46,096 nt of DNA. Source: Chloroflexota bacterium (GTDB lineage: Bacteria > Chloroflexota > Anaerolineae > Promineifilales > Promineifilaceae). The stretch's first letter is position 1; every line of letters starts with the position of its first letter. The DNA lies in the NCBI GenBank assembly GCA_022616275.1, contig JAKEFB010000071.1, positions 1-46,096 of the forward strand. The letters run 5' to 3'. Shown one piece after another: positions 7,215 to 14,033 of the stretch. The notes under the pieces were generated by a model that did no database searches, had not been told where the DNA came from, and saw only the letters and a list, made by a program, of their open reading frames with translations. A program made the translations under genes and the position numbers.

Positions 7215-7514
7215 ATGAATGCCTCCTTGGAAAACCTGGCTGACCTCTTCAAAGCCCTTTCTGACCCGACCCGCTTAAGCATCTTGAGGATGCTGACCGC
7301 GGAATGCCGGCCGGTATCTACTATCGTCACGGCCAGCGGCCGGTCGCAGCCGCTGATTTCCCACCATCTCCGTGTCTTGCGTGAAAGCGGCCTGGCCCGC
7401 ACCGAACGCAAAGGCACCTGCATCATTTACTGACTCAGCGACGAATCGGTCTGGGAGATCGTCGAACAGTGGCAGCGTTTTATGCAGGCCAATGAGCCGG
7501 AAACGGCCGGTTAA
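7215..7514 (+). CDS. ArsR/SmtB-family regulator with an in-frame UGA at codon 73
   Basis: The first 72 codons encode a typical ArsR winged helix: LADLFKALSDPTRLSILRML, then QPLISHHLRVLRESGLARTERKG as recognition helix and wing. TGA (7431-7433) falls right after the CIIY strand. The same frame then continues with LSDESVWEIVEQWQRFM, the usual last helix, to TAA 7512-7514. Full length would be 99 residues, normal for the family; stopping at UGA would remove the dimerisation helix. The UGA may be read through (Sec or other) or be a nonsense mutation, for example from CGA or TGC. A hairpin follows (7439-7464). Its operator lies just upstream and merB starts 36 bp downstream. C50 (AECRP) and C69 could bind metal. 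It probably controls the merB genes. Confidence 0.75.
7439..7464 (+). promoter_or_regulatory. Hairpin after the arsR UGA, SECIS-like
   Basis: CGACGA-(A)-TC (7439-7447) pairs with GATCGTCG (7457-7464), giving about 8 bp with one bulged A. The 9-nt loop starts GGTCT (7448-7452). The loop begins 14 nt after the UGA (7431-7433). A loop with GGUCU and a bulge in the stem recalls the E. coli fdhF SECIS, although distance and shape differ somewhat. It could also be chance within coding sequence. Confidence 0.35.
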
Positions 7515-7550
7515 GCTTGGCCGCCAAACGAACAGGAGAACGATAATATC

Positions 7551-8894
7551 ATGTTAGACACAACAACCGACCTTAACCATGAGAAGCTGACGGAGGCGAT
7601 GCTGGCCTCGTTCGCCGACCTGTCGGCCCTGGTCGGCACCGACGAGATGAAAGCCGGCGTTGCAGGCGCACGCCAGCTTGCTACCACCGGCAAGCCAGTA
7701 ACGGCAGCGAATATCGCCGCCGCGCTCGGCCTCCCCGAAAAACGCGTAGAGGAAATCCTGCAATTCTTCGCCGATAAGGATTTCGCGTTCCGCGACGAAG
7801 ATGGTACGGTGCTGGCTATGTGGGCTATCACCGTTCCCGGCACGGACGTTCCTGGCAGCCCACACCGGATTACGATTGAAACGCGCGGCGCACCCACTGT
7901 CTACGCCTGGTGTGCACTCGATACGCTGTATCTCTCTTACCTGTTCGATACGCCTGTTCGCGTGCGTTCAACGTGTTCTATCACTGAGCGTGACATATCC
8001 TTCACCGTCCATCCTGACGGCACGGTGAAGGAGGTCACGCCTACGACGGCCGTGCTCTCGGTCTTGATTCCAGACGGCCCCATCACGAAAGATGTGCGGG
8101 GCAGCTTCTGCCGCTACGTCAACTTTTACGCGGATGAGGAAGCCGGCCGGGAGTGGGCCAATAAGCAAACAGTGACCGTTAAACTCCTGGGTGTAGCCGA
8201 AGCCGCCGCCTGGACGAAACAACACTATAAAAAGTTGTTTAGTCTCGATGAACTTGATCATGAGACAAGCGCCGTAGGGAAGGATAACCTTGTCGCCGTT
8301 GACCGCGGGGTCAATTTTCTCCGGCAGTACGAGGAGTTCAAGCTGGTGCCAGTGCTGGCTCGCCTGCTTGCCCAGGGAGAGCCTGTTAGCGTCGAACGCC
8401 TCGCCTCAGCAGGTGGCTGGCCCGAGGACGAGGTGTGCGCAGATCTGACCCAGCATCCCAGCGTCGAATGGGACGACCAGGGGCGCATCACCGGATTCGG
8501 GCTGACGCTGCGGCCGACACCGCACCGATTCGACTTCGACGGCAAGACCGTGTACGGCTGGTGCGCCTCCGATGCCCTCTCATTCCCGCCCCTCTTGGGA
8601 AGGCCCGGCATCGTCTCTTCAACCTGCCCTGTTACGGGACAGACAATCAGGGCCGAGGTCACGCCCGAGGCAGTAGTGCGGGTCGATCCGCCTGGCGCCG
8701 TCGTGTCCTCGATCCGGCCTACCGGGCGGGTGAAAGATGTCCGCGCTGAAATCTGTGGCCTCGGCCACTTTTTCAGCTCCCGTGAGGCTGCTTCCGCCTG
8801 GCTCGCCGAGTATCCGGACGGCTTCCTCCACTCAGTCGCCGAGGACTTCGAGGTTCATCGGCAGGTTCTGGCCGAGTTGGGGTGGACGAAATGA
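7551..8894 (+). CDS. merB: Organomercurial lyase, tandem two-module MerB
   Basis: 447-residue protein made of two MerB modules. Each has an N-terminal helical HTH-like part and the MerB catalytic core. Module 1 has WCALD (C121, D124), STC (C142) and SFCRYVNFYA (C187). Module 2 has WCASD (C338, D341), STCPVTG (C359) and EICGLGHFF (C402). Thus both keep the Cys-Asp-Cys set that cleaves C-Hg bonds by protonolysis and holds Hg(II). Single MerB proteins are about 210 residues, so this is a fusion or duplication, and both halves look active. ATG 7551 follows an AGGAGAACGATAATATC leader. Its TGA overlaps the ATG of the next merB gene (ATGA). Products would go to MerA. Confidence 0.93.
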   Translation: MLDTTTDLNHEKLTEAMLASFADLSALVGTDEMKAGVAGARQLATTGKPVTAANIAAALGLPEKRVEEILQFFADKDFAFRDEDGTVLAMWAITVPGTDVPGSPHRITIETRGAPTVYAWCALDTLYLSYLFDTPVRVRSTCSITERDISFTVHPDGTVKEVTPTTAVLSVLIPDGPITKDVRGSFCRYVNFYADEEAGREWANKQTVTVKLLGVAEAAAWTKQHYKKLFSLDELDHETSAVGKDNLVAVDRGVNFLRQYEEFKLVPVLARLLAQGEPVSVERLASAGGWPEDEVCADLTQHPSVEWDDQGRITGFGLTLRPTPHRFDFDGKTVYGWCASDALSFPPLLGRPGIVSSTCPVTGQTIRAEVTPEAVVRVDPPGAVVSSIRPTGRVKDVRAEICGLGHFFSSREAASAWLAEYPDGFLHSVAEDFEVHRQVLAELGWTK

Positions 8895-9625
8895 CCATAG
8901 TGGACGAAGTGATTGCGGCCTGGGCAGCGCCGGTTGAGCGCAAGTTAGCCGAAGACCCGGAAGGTATCCAGCGTGCTTTTTACCTAACTTACCATCTGCT
9001 CAGGCTGCTGGCCGAGGGCCGGCCGGTTGCAGCCGAAGACCTGGCAGTCAGGGCAGACCTGCCGCTCGAAGTCGTGGCCGACGCCTTCCAGCAAATCAGA
9101 AAGCAAGGGGGCGAGTTTGACGAAGCGGGCCGTGTCGTTGGCGACGCTTTAACGCTTAATCCAACCCTCCATCGTTTTGTAGTCAACGGCCGTACCTTGT
9201 ACACCTGGTGCTCCCTGGATGCCATCTTTCTGCCGGGGTTACTGCAGGAAACGGCCGAAGTCGAATCCGCCTGCCCTGTCACAGGCCAGGCCATCCAGCT
9301 AACTATTACCCCGAACGGAGTGACCCAATACAGCCCGGCCGGTACAGTTCTGTCCATTGCCGTCCCCGGCGTTTCCTGCAACCGGGAAACACCTGCTGAC
9401 GAGGCGGATAGAGCCATCAGAGCCAGAGAAAGCTGCCAGCAGATGTATTTCTTTCGCTCTCGCGCTGCGGCTGAAGATTGGATAAGCGATTACCCTGGCG
9501 TGGTGATCTTTACCGTCGAAGAGGCGTGGCAACTGGCAAAGGTACACTGGATTGATCGCCGCCAACAATGGGTACCAGCAAAGCCCAAAGTTAGCTATGC
9601 CAACGATAGTACATGCTGTTGTTAA
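8891..9625 (+). CDS. merB: Organomercurial lyase MerB paralogue with C-terminal Cys tail
   Basis: 244-residue MerB. The catalytic set is complete: WCSLD (C107, D110) and ESCQQMYFF (C182); the structural Cys is also present (SACPVTG, C128). The N-terminal region (about 1-75) is helical, as in MerB. The protein ends in STCCC (C242-C244), absent from the other modules here. Such a tail could pass Hg(II) to MerA, much like MerA's own vicinal cysteines; this is inference. A CNRET insertion and extra length between the two catalytic Cys also set it apart. The start overlaps the upstream merB stop by 4 bp, so the two are translationally coupled. A new promoter follows before tetR. Confidence 0.92.
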   Translation: MTIVDEVIAAWAAPVERKLAEDPEGIQRAFYLTYHLLRLLAEGRPVAAEDLAVRADLPLEVVADAFQQIRKQGGEFDEAGRVVGDALTLNPTLHRFVVNGRTLYTWCSLDAIFLPGLLQETAEVESACPVTGQAIQLTITPNGVTQYSPAGTVLSIAVPGVSCNRETPADEADRAIRARESCQQMYFFRSRAAAEDWISDYPGVVIFTVEEAWQLAKVHWIDRRQQWVPAKPKVSYANDSTCCC

Positions 9626-9672
9626 ACCCCACTCTACCATAAGTCCTGGTAAAATGGAGCTGAGAACCCGAC

Positions 9673-9728
9673 TTGACAGCAGCCTTCTGTTTCGTTATAA
9701 TCAATTTGGTTGGATGACCAACCAAATT
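9673..9728 (+). promoter_or_regulatory. Sigma-70 promoter overlapped by a 26-bp TetR operator
   Basis: TTGACA (9673-9678) and TATAAT (9696-9701) are both consensus, with a 17-bp spacer. Immediately downstream is a perfect inverted repeat with 11-bp arms, 9703-9713 and 9718-9728, around ATGA, with core TTGGTTGG/CCAACCAA. It covers the expected transcription start, an ideal place for repression. The tetR ATG is 19 bp further on. A strong promoter that a regulator can block fits an inducible tetR-ABC exporter operon. Confidence 0.9.
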
Positions 9729-9747
9729 CTTGCAATGGAGGTGCTTG

Positions 9748-10356
9748 ATGTCAGAAAAGGTTCGTGAGCGCATCGTCGCCGGCGCTTACCGTACTGTGAT
9801 TGACGATGGTTACGAAGCCGCCTCGATCAAGAGTATCGCCGAGGAGGCAGCGGTAACACCGGGGTTGGTTCACTATTACTTCAAGTCGAAGAACGACCTG
9901 TTAGCCGACGCAATCCGGTATGGCTGCAAGCAGTGGCGGCCAGAGCCAAGCGATGGAGCGACGCAAGAACTCCTGGCCGTCTTCGAAGCGGTGAAGGTTT
10001 GCACCCCCTCGTGCCAGGACTTCTATCGGCTGCTGTTTGGCACCTCTGGTGTCGGACTGCACAACCCCAGCATCGCCCAGGCAGTACGCGACCTCATCCG
10101 TGAGGAACGTGCTTACGTCGAAGGGCTTGTGCGGGCGCATCTCGCCCCGCGTGGATTGGACCAGGATGAGACTGCGGCTATTGCTGCTGCGGTGTGGGGA
10201 AGCCTCAACAGTATCTCGTTTCAGAGCCTGATGGACCCTGATTTCGATATCGGGACTGCCATTGACGCCCTGGCCTGGCTGGTCGGGATCAGCCAGCCCC
10301 CCTCGCTCGGACAAACCAGGCCGGTCAACCAACAACAAGAAGGAGGTGCTTCATGA
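9748..10356 (+). CDS. TetR-family transcriptional regulator
   Basis: 202-residue regulator. An N-terminal HTH (about residues 7-50) ends in the typical TPGLVHYYFKSKNDLLADAI. The C-terminal ligand-binding domain contains C60 and a CTPSC motif (C85, C89), which could sense a thiol-reactive ligand such as an organomercurial; that is inference. ATG 9748 has TGGAGGTG 4 nt upstream. The stop overlaps the ABC ATPase start (ATGA). The palindrome just upstream (9703-9728) is the likely operator for autoregulation and control of the exporter. Its position between merB genes suggests it belongs to the resistance island, though it could be a separate drug-efflux module. Confidence 0.9.
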   Translation: MSEKVRERIVAGAYRTVIDDGYEAASIKSIAEEAAVTPGLVHYYFKSKNDLLADAIRYGCKQWRPEPSDGATQELLAVFEAVKVCTPSCQDFYRLLFGTSGVGLHNPSIAQAVRDLIREERAYVEGLVRAHLAPRGLDQDETAAIAAAVWGSLNSISFQSLMDPDFDIGTAIDALAWLVGISQPPSLGQTRPVNQQQEGGAS

Positions 10357-11363
10357 GACCCTCGTTGGCAACCTCAGGTATTGAACCAACTTCAATTGGT
10401 CATGTGGCGAACCATCCCGCTCACCTGGCCGTAGAAATCGAGGGGTTGAGCAAGACCTTTTACAACAAGAATGGACCGATCAAAGCCGTAGATAATCTCA
10501 ACCTCTCTATACCTGCCGGGCAGGTGTTTGGCTTTCTGGGTCCCAACGGCGCGGGCAAGACTACCACGATCAAGATGATGTTGGGACTGGTGATACCCGA
10601 CGCCGGGCGTGTATACCTGAATGGATATGATGTCGAGCGCTCTCGCAGCGCGGCGGTGCGCCAGGTGGGAGCGGTGCTGGAAGGATCCCGCAACGTCTAC
10701 TGGACGCTCTCGGCCTGGCAGAATCTCCTCTACTTCGGCCGTCTCAAGGGCCTGTCCACCAACGCCATCCGTCCTCGCGCGGAATATCTGCTCCAATCGT
10801 TGGGGTTATGGCCGCGCCGCCACGAGTCGGTGGGCGGATTTTCTCGCGGGATGCAACAGAAAGTCGCTGTGGCGGCGCTCATCGCCGATCCGCCCATCGT
10901 GTTGTTCGATGAGCCTACCCTGGGACTGGACGTGGAGGCGGCGCGCACGGTCAGGGACTGGATCGTTGAACTTGCCGGCGAGCACGGCAAGACGGTGGTG
11001 TTGACCACTCACCAGCTCAATGTCGCCGAGGAACTGTGCGACCGCCTCGCCGTTATCCGGGAGGGCCGCGTCATGACTGACCTGCCAACCGGCGAGCTGC
11101 TCCGCCGTTTTCGCCAGCAGGACCTGTACCGGATCACCGTGCGCGGGCGCGCGGACGGGCTGCCCCTCCCGGCCGGCTTCACCATGAGAGCAGAGAATGG
11201 CTCTACGGTCATCAATGGACCAGTCGAAGACGACACGGTGCTCTACACACTTGTGGATACCCTGCGTGACAGTGGCTTGTCGCTGCTGTCTATCTCTCAA
11301 GTGCAGCCCGCTTTGGAGGATGTATTCCTCGAACTGATCAAAGGAGAGCATAAGCATGGCTAG
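10353..11363 (+). CDS. ABC-2-type exporter, ATP-binding subunit
   Basis: 336-residue ATPase of the CcmA/drug-exporter type. Walker A is GPNGAGKT (residues 63-70), the signature motif is the variant FSRGMQQKV, Walker B is IVLFDEPT, and an H-loop follows (TTHQ). The C-terminal part (LEDVFLELIKGE) is typical of ABC-2 exporter ATPases. It overlaps tetR by 4 bp and the first permease by 8 bp, so tetR and the three transporter genes form one operon. The substrate is unknown; location inside the mer island hints at mercury or thiol-conjugate export but does not prove it. Confidence 0.9.
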   Translation: MRPSLATSGIEPTSIGHVANHPAHLAVEIEGLSKTFYNKNGPIKAVDNLNLSIPAGQVFGFLGPNGAGKTTTIKMMLGLVIPDAGRVYLNGYDVERSRSAAVRQVGAVLEGSRNVYWTLSAWQNLLYFGRLKGLSTNAIRPRAEYLLQSLGLWPRRHESVGGFSRGMQQKVAVAALIADPPIVLFDEPTLGLDVEAARTVRDWIVELAGEHGKTVVLTTHQLNVAEELCDRLAVIREGRVMTDLPTGELLRRFRQQDLYRITVRGRADGLPLPAGFTMRAENGSTVINGPVEDDTVLYTLVDTLRDSGLSLLSISQVQPALEDVFLELIKGEHKHG

Positions 11364-12213
11364 TCCAACTCCAATGGCAGAACAAACCCTCAGCGCCTTC
11401 CGGCAAGAAGCCAGCGCCTGGCGCACGACGCCCGGTGTCATCCTCGACGTTCTCGGCAACGAGATCCGCAAGGGGCTGCTCATCCTCCTGGCGCACCCGG
11501 CGTCAATTGTGCTGGGCGTCGTCACGTCGATTTTCTTCTACCTCGGGATCCAATTCGTCATCGGGCAGGGACAGCTTCCGCGTGACCTCCTCCCGCCGAC
11601 GCTGGTTGGCTTCAGCGCCTACATGTTTCTCTGGATCGCCAGCCTGGCGATGGTGGCCGACCTGGTGGAGGAGATGCGCACCGGCACGCTGGCGCAGACT
11701 CATCTGAGTCCAGTCTCTCCGTCGCTACTGCTCCTGGGACGGCTGGGCGTTGCCTCCGTCCAGGGCATTCTCGTCGCTGCCCTGGCCGCGGCCGTGCCGC
11801 TGGTCGTGGCCGGCATTCCGATCCCGGCGCGGTGGGAGGCGCTGGTGCCATTCGCCCTGACCCTGGTGAACGGCCTGGCCTTCACCCTGCTGTTCGCCGG
11901 TATCGCGCTGACGAATCCCTTCATCGGGGAAATCCACCATCTCATCACAGGGCTGATCGGGATGTTCAACGGCGCATACCTCCCGGTGGCGCTGTTCCCC
12001 GACTGGTTAGAGACAGTGGCCCGGCTGCTGCCGACGACGCTGGGGATCGAAGCGACGCTGAACGTCCTGTTCAAGCAGCGCTCGTTGGGCGACCTGTGGG
12101 CAGACGGCAGCCTGCTATGGCTGCTGGCCTATACGCTGGCCCTCACACTGGCTGGCTGGTGGGTTTACATGCGCAACCAGCGCAAGGCAATGCGTGATGG
12201 CCGGCTGGGCTAG
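11356..12213 (+). CDS. ABC-2-type exporter permease
   Basis: 285-residue membrane protein with about six helices. It has the conserved EEMRTGTLAQTHLSPVSP segment after the second helix that marks ABC-2 permeases of the YadH/drug-exporter type. It is paralogous to the next gene (compare GEIQTGTLEQLHLSPLP there), so the exporter probably works as a heterodimer. The start overlaps the ATPase gene by 8 bp, with GGAGAGC upstream of ATG 11356. Base usage is less rich in GGCCGG words than neighbouring regions, which may reflect separate acquisition. Confidence 0.88.
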   Translation: MASPTPMAEQTLSAFRQEASAWRTTPGVILDVLGNEIRKGLLILLAHPASIVLGVVTSIFFYLGIQFVIGQGQLPRDLLPPTLVGFSAYMFLWIASLAMVADLVEEMRTGTLAQTHLSPVSPSLLLLGRLGVASVQGILVAALAAAVPLVVAGIPIPARWEALVPFALTLVNGLAFTLLFAGIALTNPFIGEIHHLITGLIGMFNGAYLPVALFPDWLETVARLLPTTLGIEATLNVLFKQRSLGDLWADGSLLWLLAYTLALTLAGWWVYMRNQRKAMRDGRLG

Positions 12214-12270
12214 GAGCGAAACGAAGACACTTTCAAGGACGGTTCAGAGTGACCAATAGGAGAAGTTGAC

Positions 12271-13128
12271 ATGACCATAAAAATCGGCTCAATGGGCGGG
12301 GATGGGACATGGGCGGGCGTTCCGATGCGGGTGGGTGTCGCCGCGTCTCTCACGGCTTTCTTCAACGAAATCTACAAGAGCCTGCTGAACGCCTGGGCGG
12401 CGCGAAAAGGCATGGCGGCCGAGATGCCACTGTTCATCCTCTTCTACTTCGCCATCAACCTGTACATGGGCAGAGGCGAGATCCGCCAGGAACTGCTGGC
12501 GCCAACGCTCATCGGCCTCACCGCCATCCTGTTCTTCCACCAGCAGTTGAACCGGGTGTTCTGGGGCGTACTGGGTGAAATCCAGACCGGAACGCTTGAG
12601 CAACTCCATCTCAGCCCGCTGCCCGCATGGGTGCTGGTGTTAGGCCGGCAGGTGGCAACGATCCTCGAATCTATCGTGATCGCCGTGTTGCTCTACCTGT
12701 CTGCTGCCATCATCGGGGGTGTGACGATCCCCTTCGACGTGGAGGCGCTGGTACCGCTCGTGGCCATCGTGGCCGGTGGCGCGGGTTTCTCGCTGATTGT
12801 GGTGGGTCTCACCCTGCTCTTCAAACGCATCGAGTTGCTTGTCGAGCTACTCGTCGGAGTAGCCTTCGTCGTTGGCGGTGTGTTTCTCCCGTTGGACCAG
12901 ATACCCAACTGGATGGCCGTCATTGGCAGGCTGCTCTTCCCGACCACCCAGGGCATCGAGGTGCTGCGAGAGATTCTACTCGAAGGCCACTCGCTCGGCG
13001 CCCTCCAGGTCGAGTGGGGGCTGGGCTGGCTCCTCTTACAGCCCATCGTATTCCTCGTGGCCGGCGCCCTCTTTTTCAGGGCAAGCGAACAAATCGCCAG
13101 GCGGAAGGGGACGCTGGCGCGATACTGA
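12271..13128 (+). CDS. ABC-2-type exporter permease, second subunit
   Basis: 285-residue membrane protein with about six helices and the ABC-2 motif GEIQTGTLEQLHLSPLP. Length and layout equal those of the permease just upstream, a likely duplicate. ATG 12271 is preceded by AGGAGAAGTTGAC. The 57-bp gap after the first permease contains no obvious promoter, so it is likely in the same operon. With the ATPase it would make an asymmetric exporter. merB4 begins 79 bp downstream. Confidence 0.87.
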   Translation: MTIKIGSMGGDGTWAGVPMRVGVAASLTAFFNEIYKSLLNAWAARKGMAAEMPLFILFYFAINLYMGRGEIRQELLAPTLIGLTAILFFHQQLNRVFWGVLGEIQTGTLEQLHLSPLPAWVLVLGRQVATILESIVIAVLLYLSAAIIGGVTIPFDVEALVPLVAIVAGGAGFSLIVVGLTLLFKRIELLVELLVGVAFVVGGVFLPLDQIPNWMAVIGRLLFPTTQGIEVLREILLEGHSLGALQVEWGLGWLLLQPIVFLVAGALFFRASEQIARRKGTLARY

Positions 13129-13207
13129 GCCGCCGGCAGCTTGAAATATATACTGGCTGTGGCCGGTCTTTGACCGCGCCACCTCTGGTAAAGTGGAGGT
13201 TACTCAA

Positions 13208-13855
13208 ATGTCAAATCAAACTCTGGTAACGTATGACCGGCAAGAGCTTGCCGATACCATGATGGCTGTTCTTGATAGCTCGCAAGACCAGGTTGTCCAA
13301 TGGATTAAGATTCAGAAGCTCCTGCTGGATGGCCGGCCGGTATCCCCTGAGCGCATCGCTTCCAGTCTCCAAATTTCCCAGGCTGAGGTGACGGCCCTGC
13401 TGCGGGCCGCTGAGCTGGACAAAGCGGGTAATGTCGTTGGGTTGGGGTTGTCACTGGTTCCAACGTCGCATTCTTACATGCTCAACGGCCGCCAGTTCTA
13501 CGTCTGGTGTGCAGCAGACGCGATCATGTTCCCTATCTTTCACAAGACCCATGCGGTCATTGAGTCCCCTGACCCGATCAGCGGCGAAAAGGTCCGGCTG
13601 GTCGGAACGCCAGAGGGCGCCAGGGACGTTAAACCCGGTACGGCCGTCGTATCGTGGGTCCCAGGAACGGAAAGCCTTGAGAATATTCGAGCCTGGTTCT
13701 GCAACTTGACGAACTTCTTTGCCTCCGTTGAAACAGCAGTTCAGTACATCTCGAAGCACCCAGGGCTGATCATCGTCCCCATAGATAACGTTTTCCAGAT
13801 AGGAAAGGTATTCTGGGAAAGAGAGCCGTACAAGTCGGTTATCGCGGGTTTCTAG
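13208..13855 (+). CDS. merB: Organomercurial lyase MerB (fourth module)
   Basis: 215-residue single-module MerB of normal family length. Catalytic residues are complete: WCAAD (C101, D104) and WFCNLTNFFAS (C165). The structural Cys seen in the other modules (TCPVTG) is replaced by ESPDPISG, so C-terminal core packing may differ. ATG 13208 is chosen because GTGGAGGT lies 7 nt upstream; an in-frame GTG at 13193 falls within that site. It follows the ABC permeases and probably ends the mer island: the next gene has its own promoter and encodes an ankyrin protein. Confidence 0.92.
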   Translation: MSNQTLVTYDRQELADTMMAVLDSSQDQVVQWIKIQKLLLDGRPVSPERIASSLQISQAEVTALLRAAELDKAGNVVGLGLSLVPTSHSYMLNGRQFYVWCAADAIMFPIFHKTHAVIESPDPISGEKVRLVGTPEGARDVKPGTAVVSWVPGTESLENIRAWFCNLTNFFASVETAVQYISKHPGLIIVPIDNVFQIGKVFWEREPYKSVIAGF

Positions 13856-13871
13856 CAGAAAGACATCTCTG

Positions 13872-13900
13872 TTGCCCCGGAACGAATGTTCCACTATAAT
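13872..13900 (+). promoter_or_regulatory. Putative promoter of the ankyrin gene
   Basis: TTGCCC (13872-13877) and TATAAT (13895-13900) are 17 bp apart. The spacer carries an inverted repeat (GGAAC 13879-13883, GTTCC 13888-13892 around GAAT). A hairpin, GTTGCG/CGCAAC (13906-13923), follows in the leader. The ankyrin start is about 130 bp downstream, with AAAGGAG before it. No protein is known to bind the repeat. Confidence 0.5.
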
Positions 13901-14033
13901 CCCGTTGCGTTAAGGGCGCAACCTGTCCGCGGGAAGGGATTATCCCACCTGATGAAAAGCTCATAACCCATTCCGACGATTTTCTTTTGACCTGTTCAGC
14001 GGGCGCCAGGTACTTATTCAAAAGGAGATCGGC

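Noticed and set aside
5278-7433. Reassigned genetic code (UGA as Trp or Gly) as the reason for both in-frame UGA codons
   Set aside because: Several clear genes in the window end in UGA at their normal C-terminus (tandem merB, tetR, the transporter gene ending at 26073), and Trp is encoded by TGG throughout. UGA is therefore a normal stop here.
13985-14015. A third MerR-type promoter before the ankyrin gene (TTGACC...ACCTG/CAGGT)
   Set aside because: The dyad arms are only 5 bp and the -10 candidate is poor; the upstream TTGCCC-17-TATAAT pair is better.
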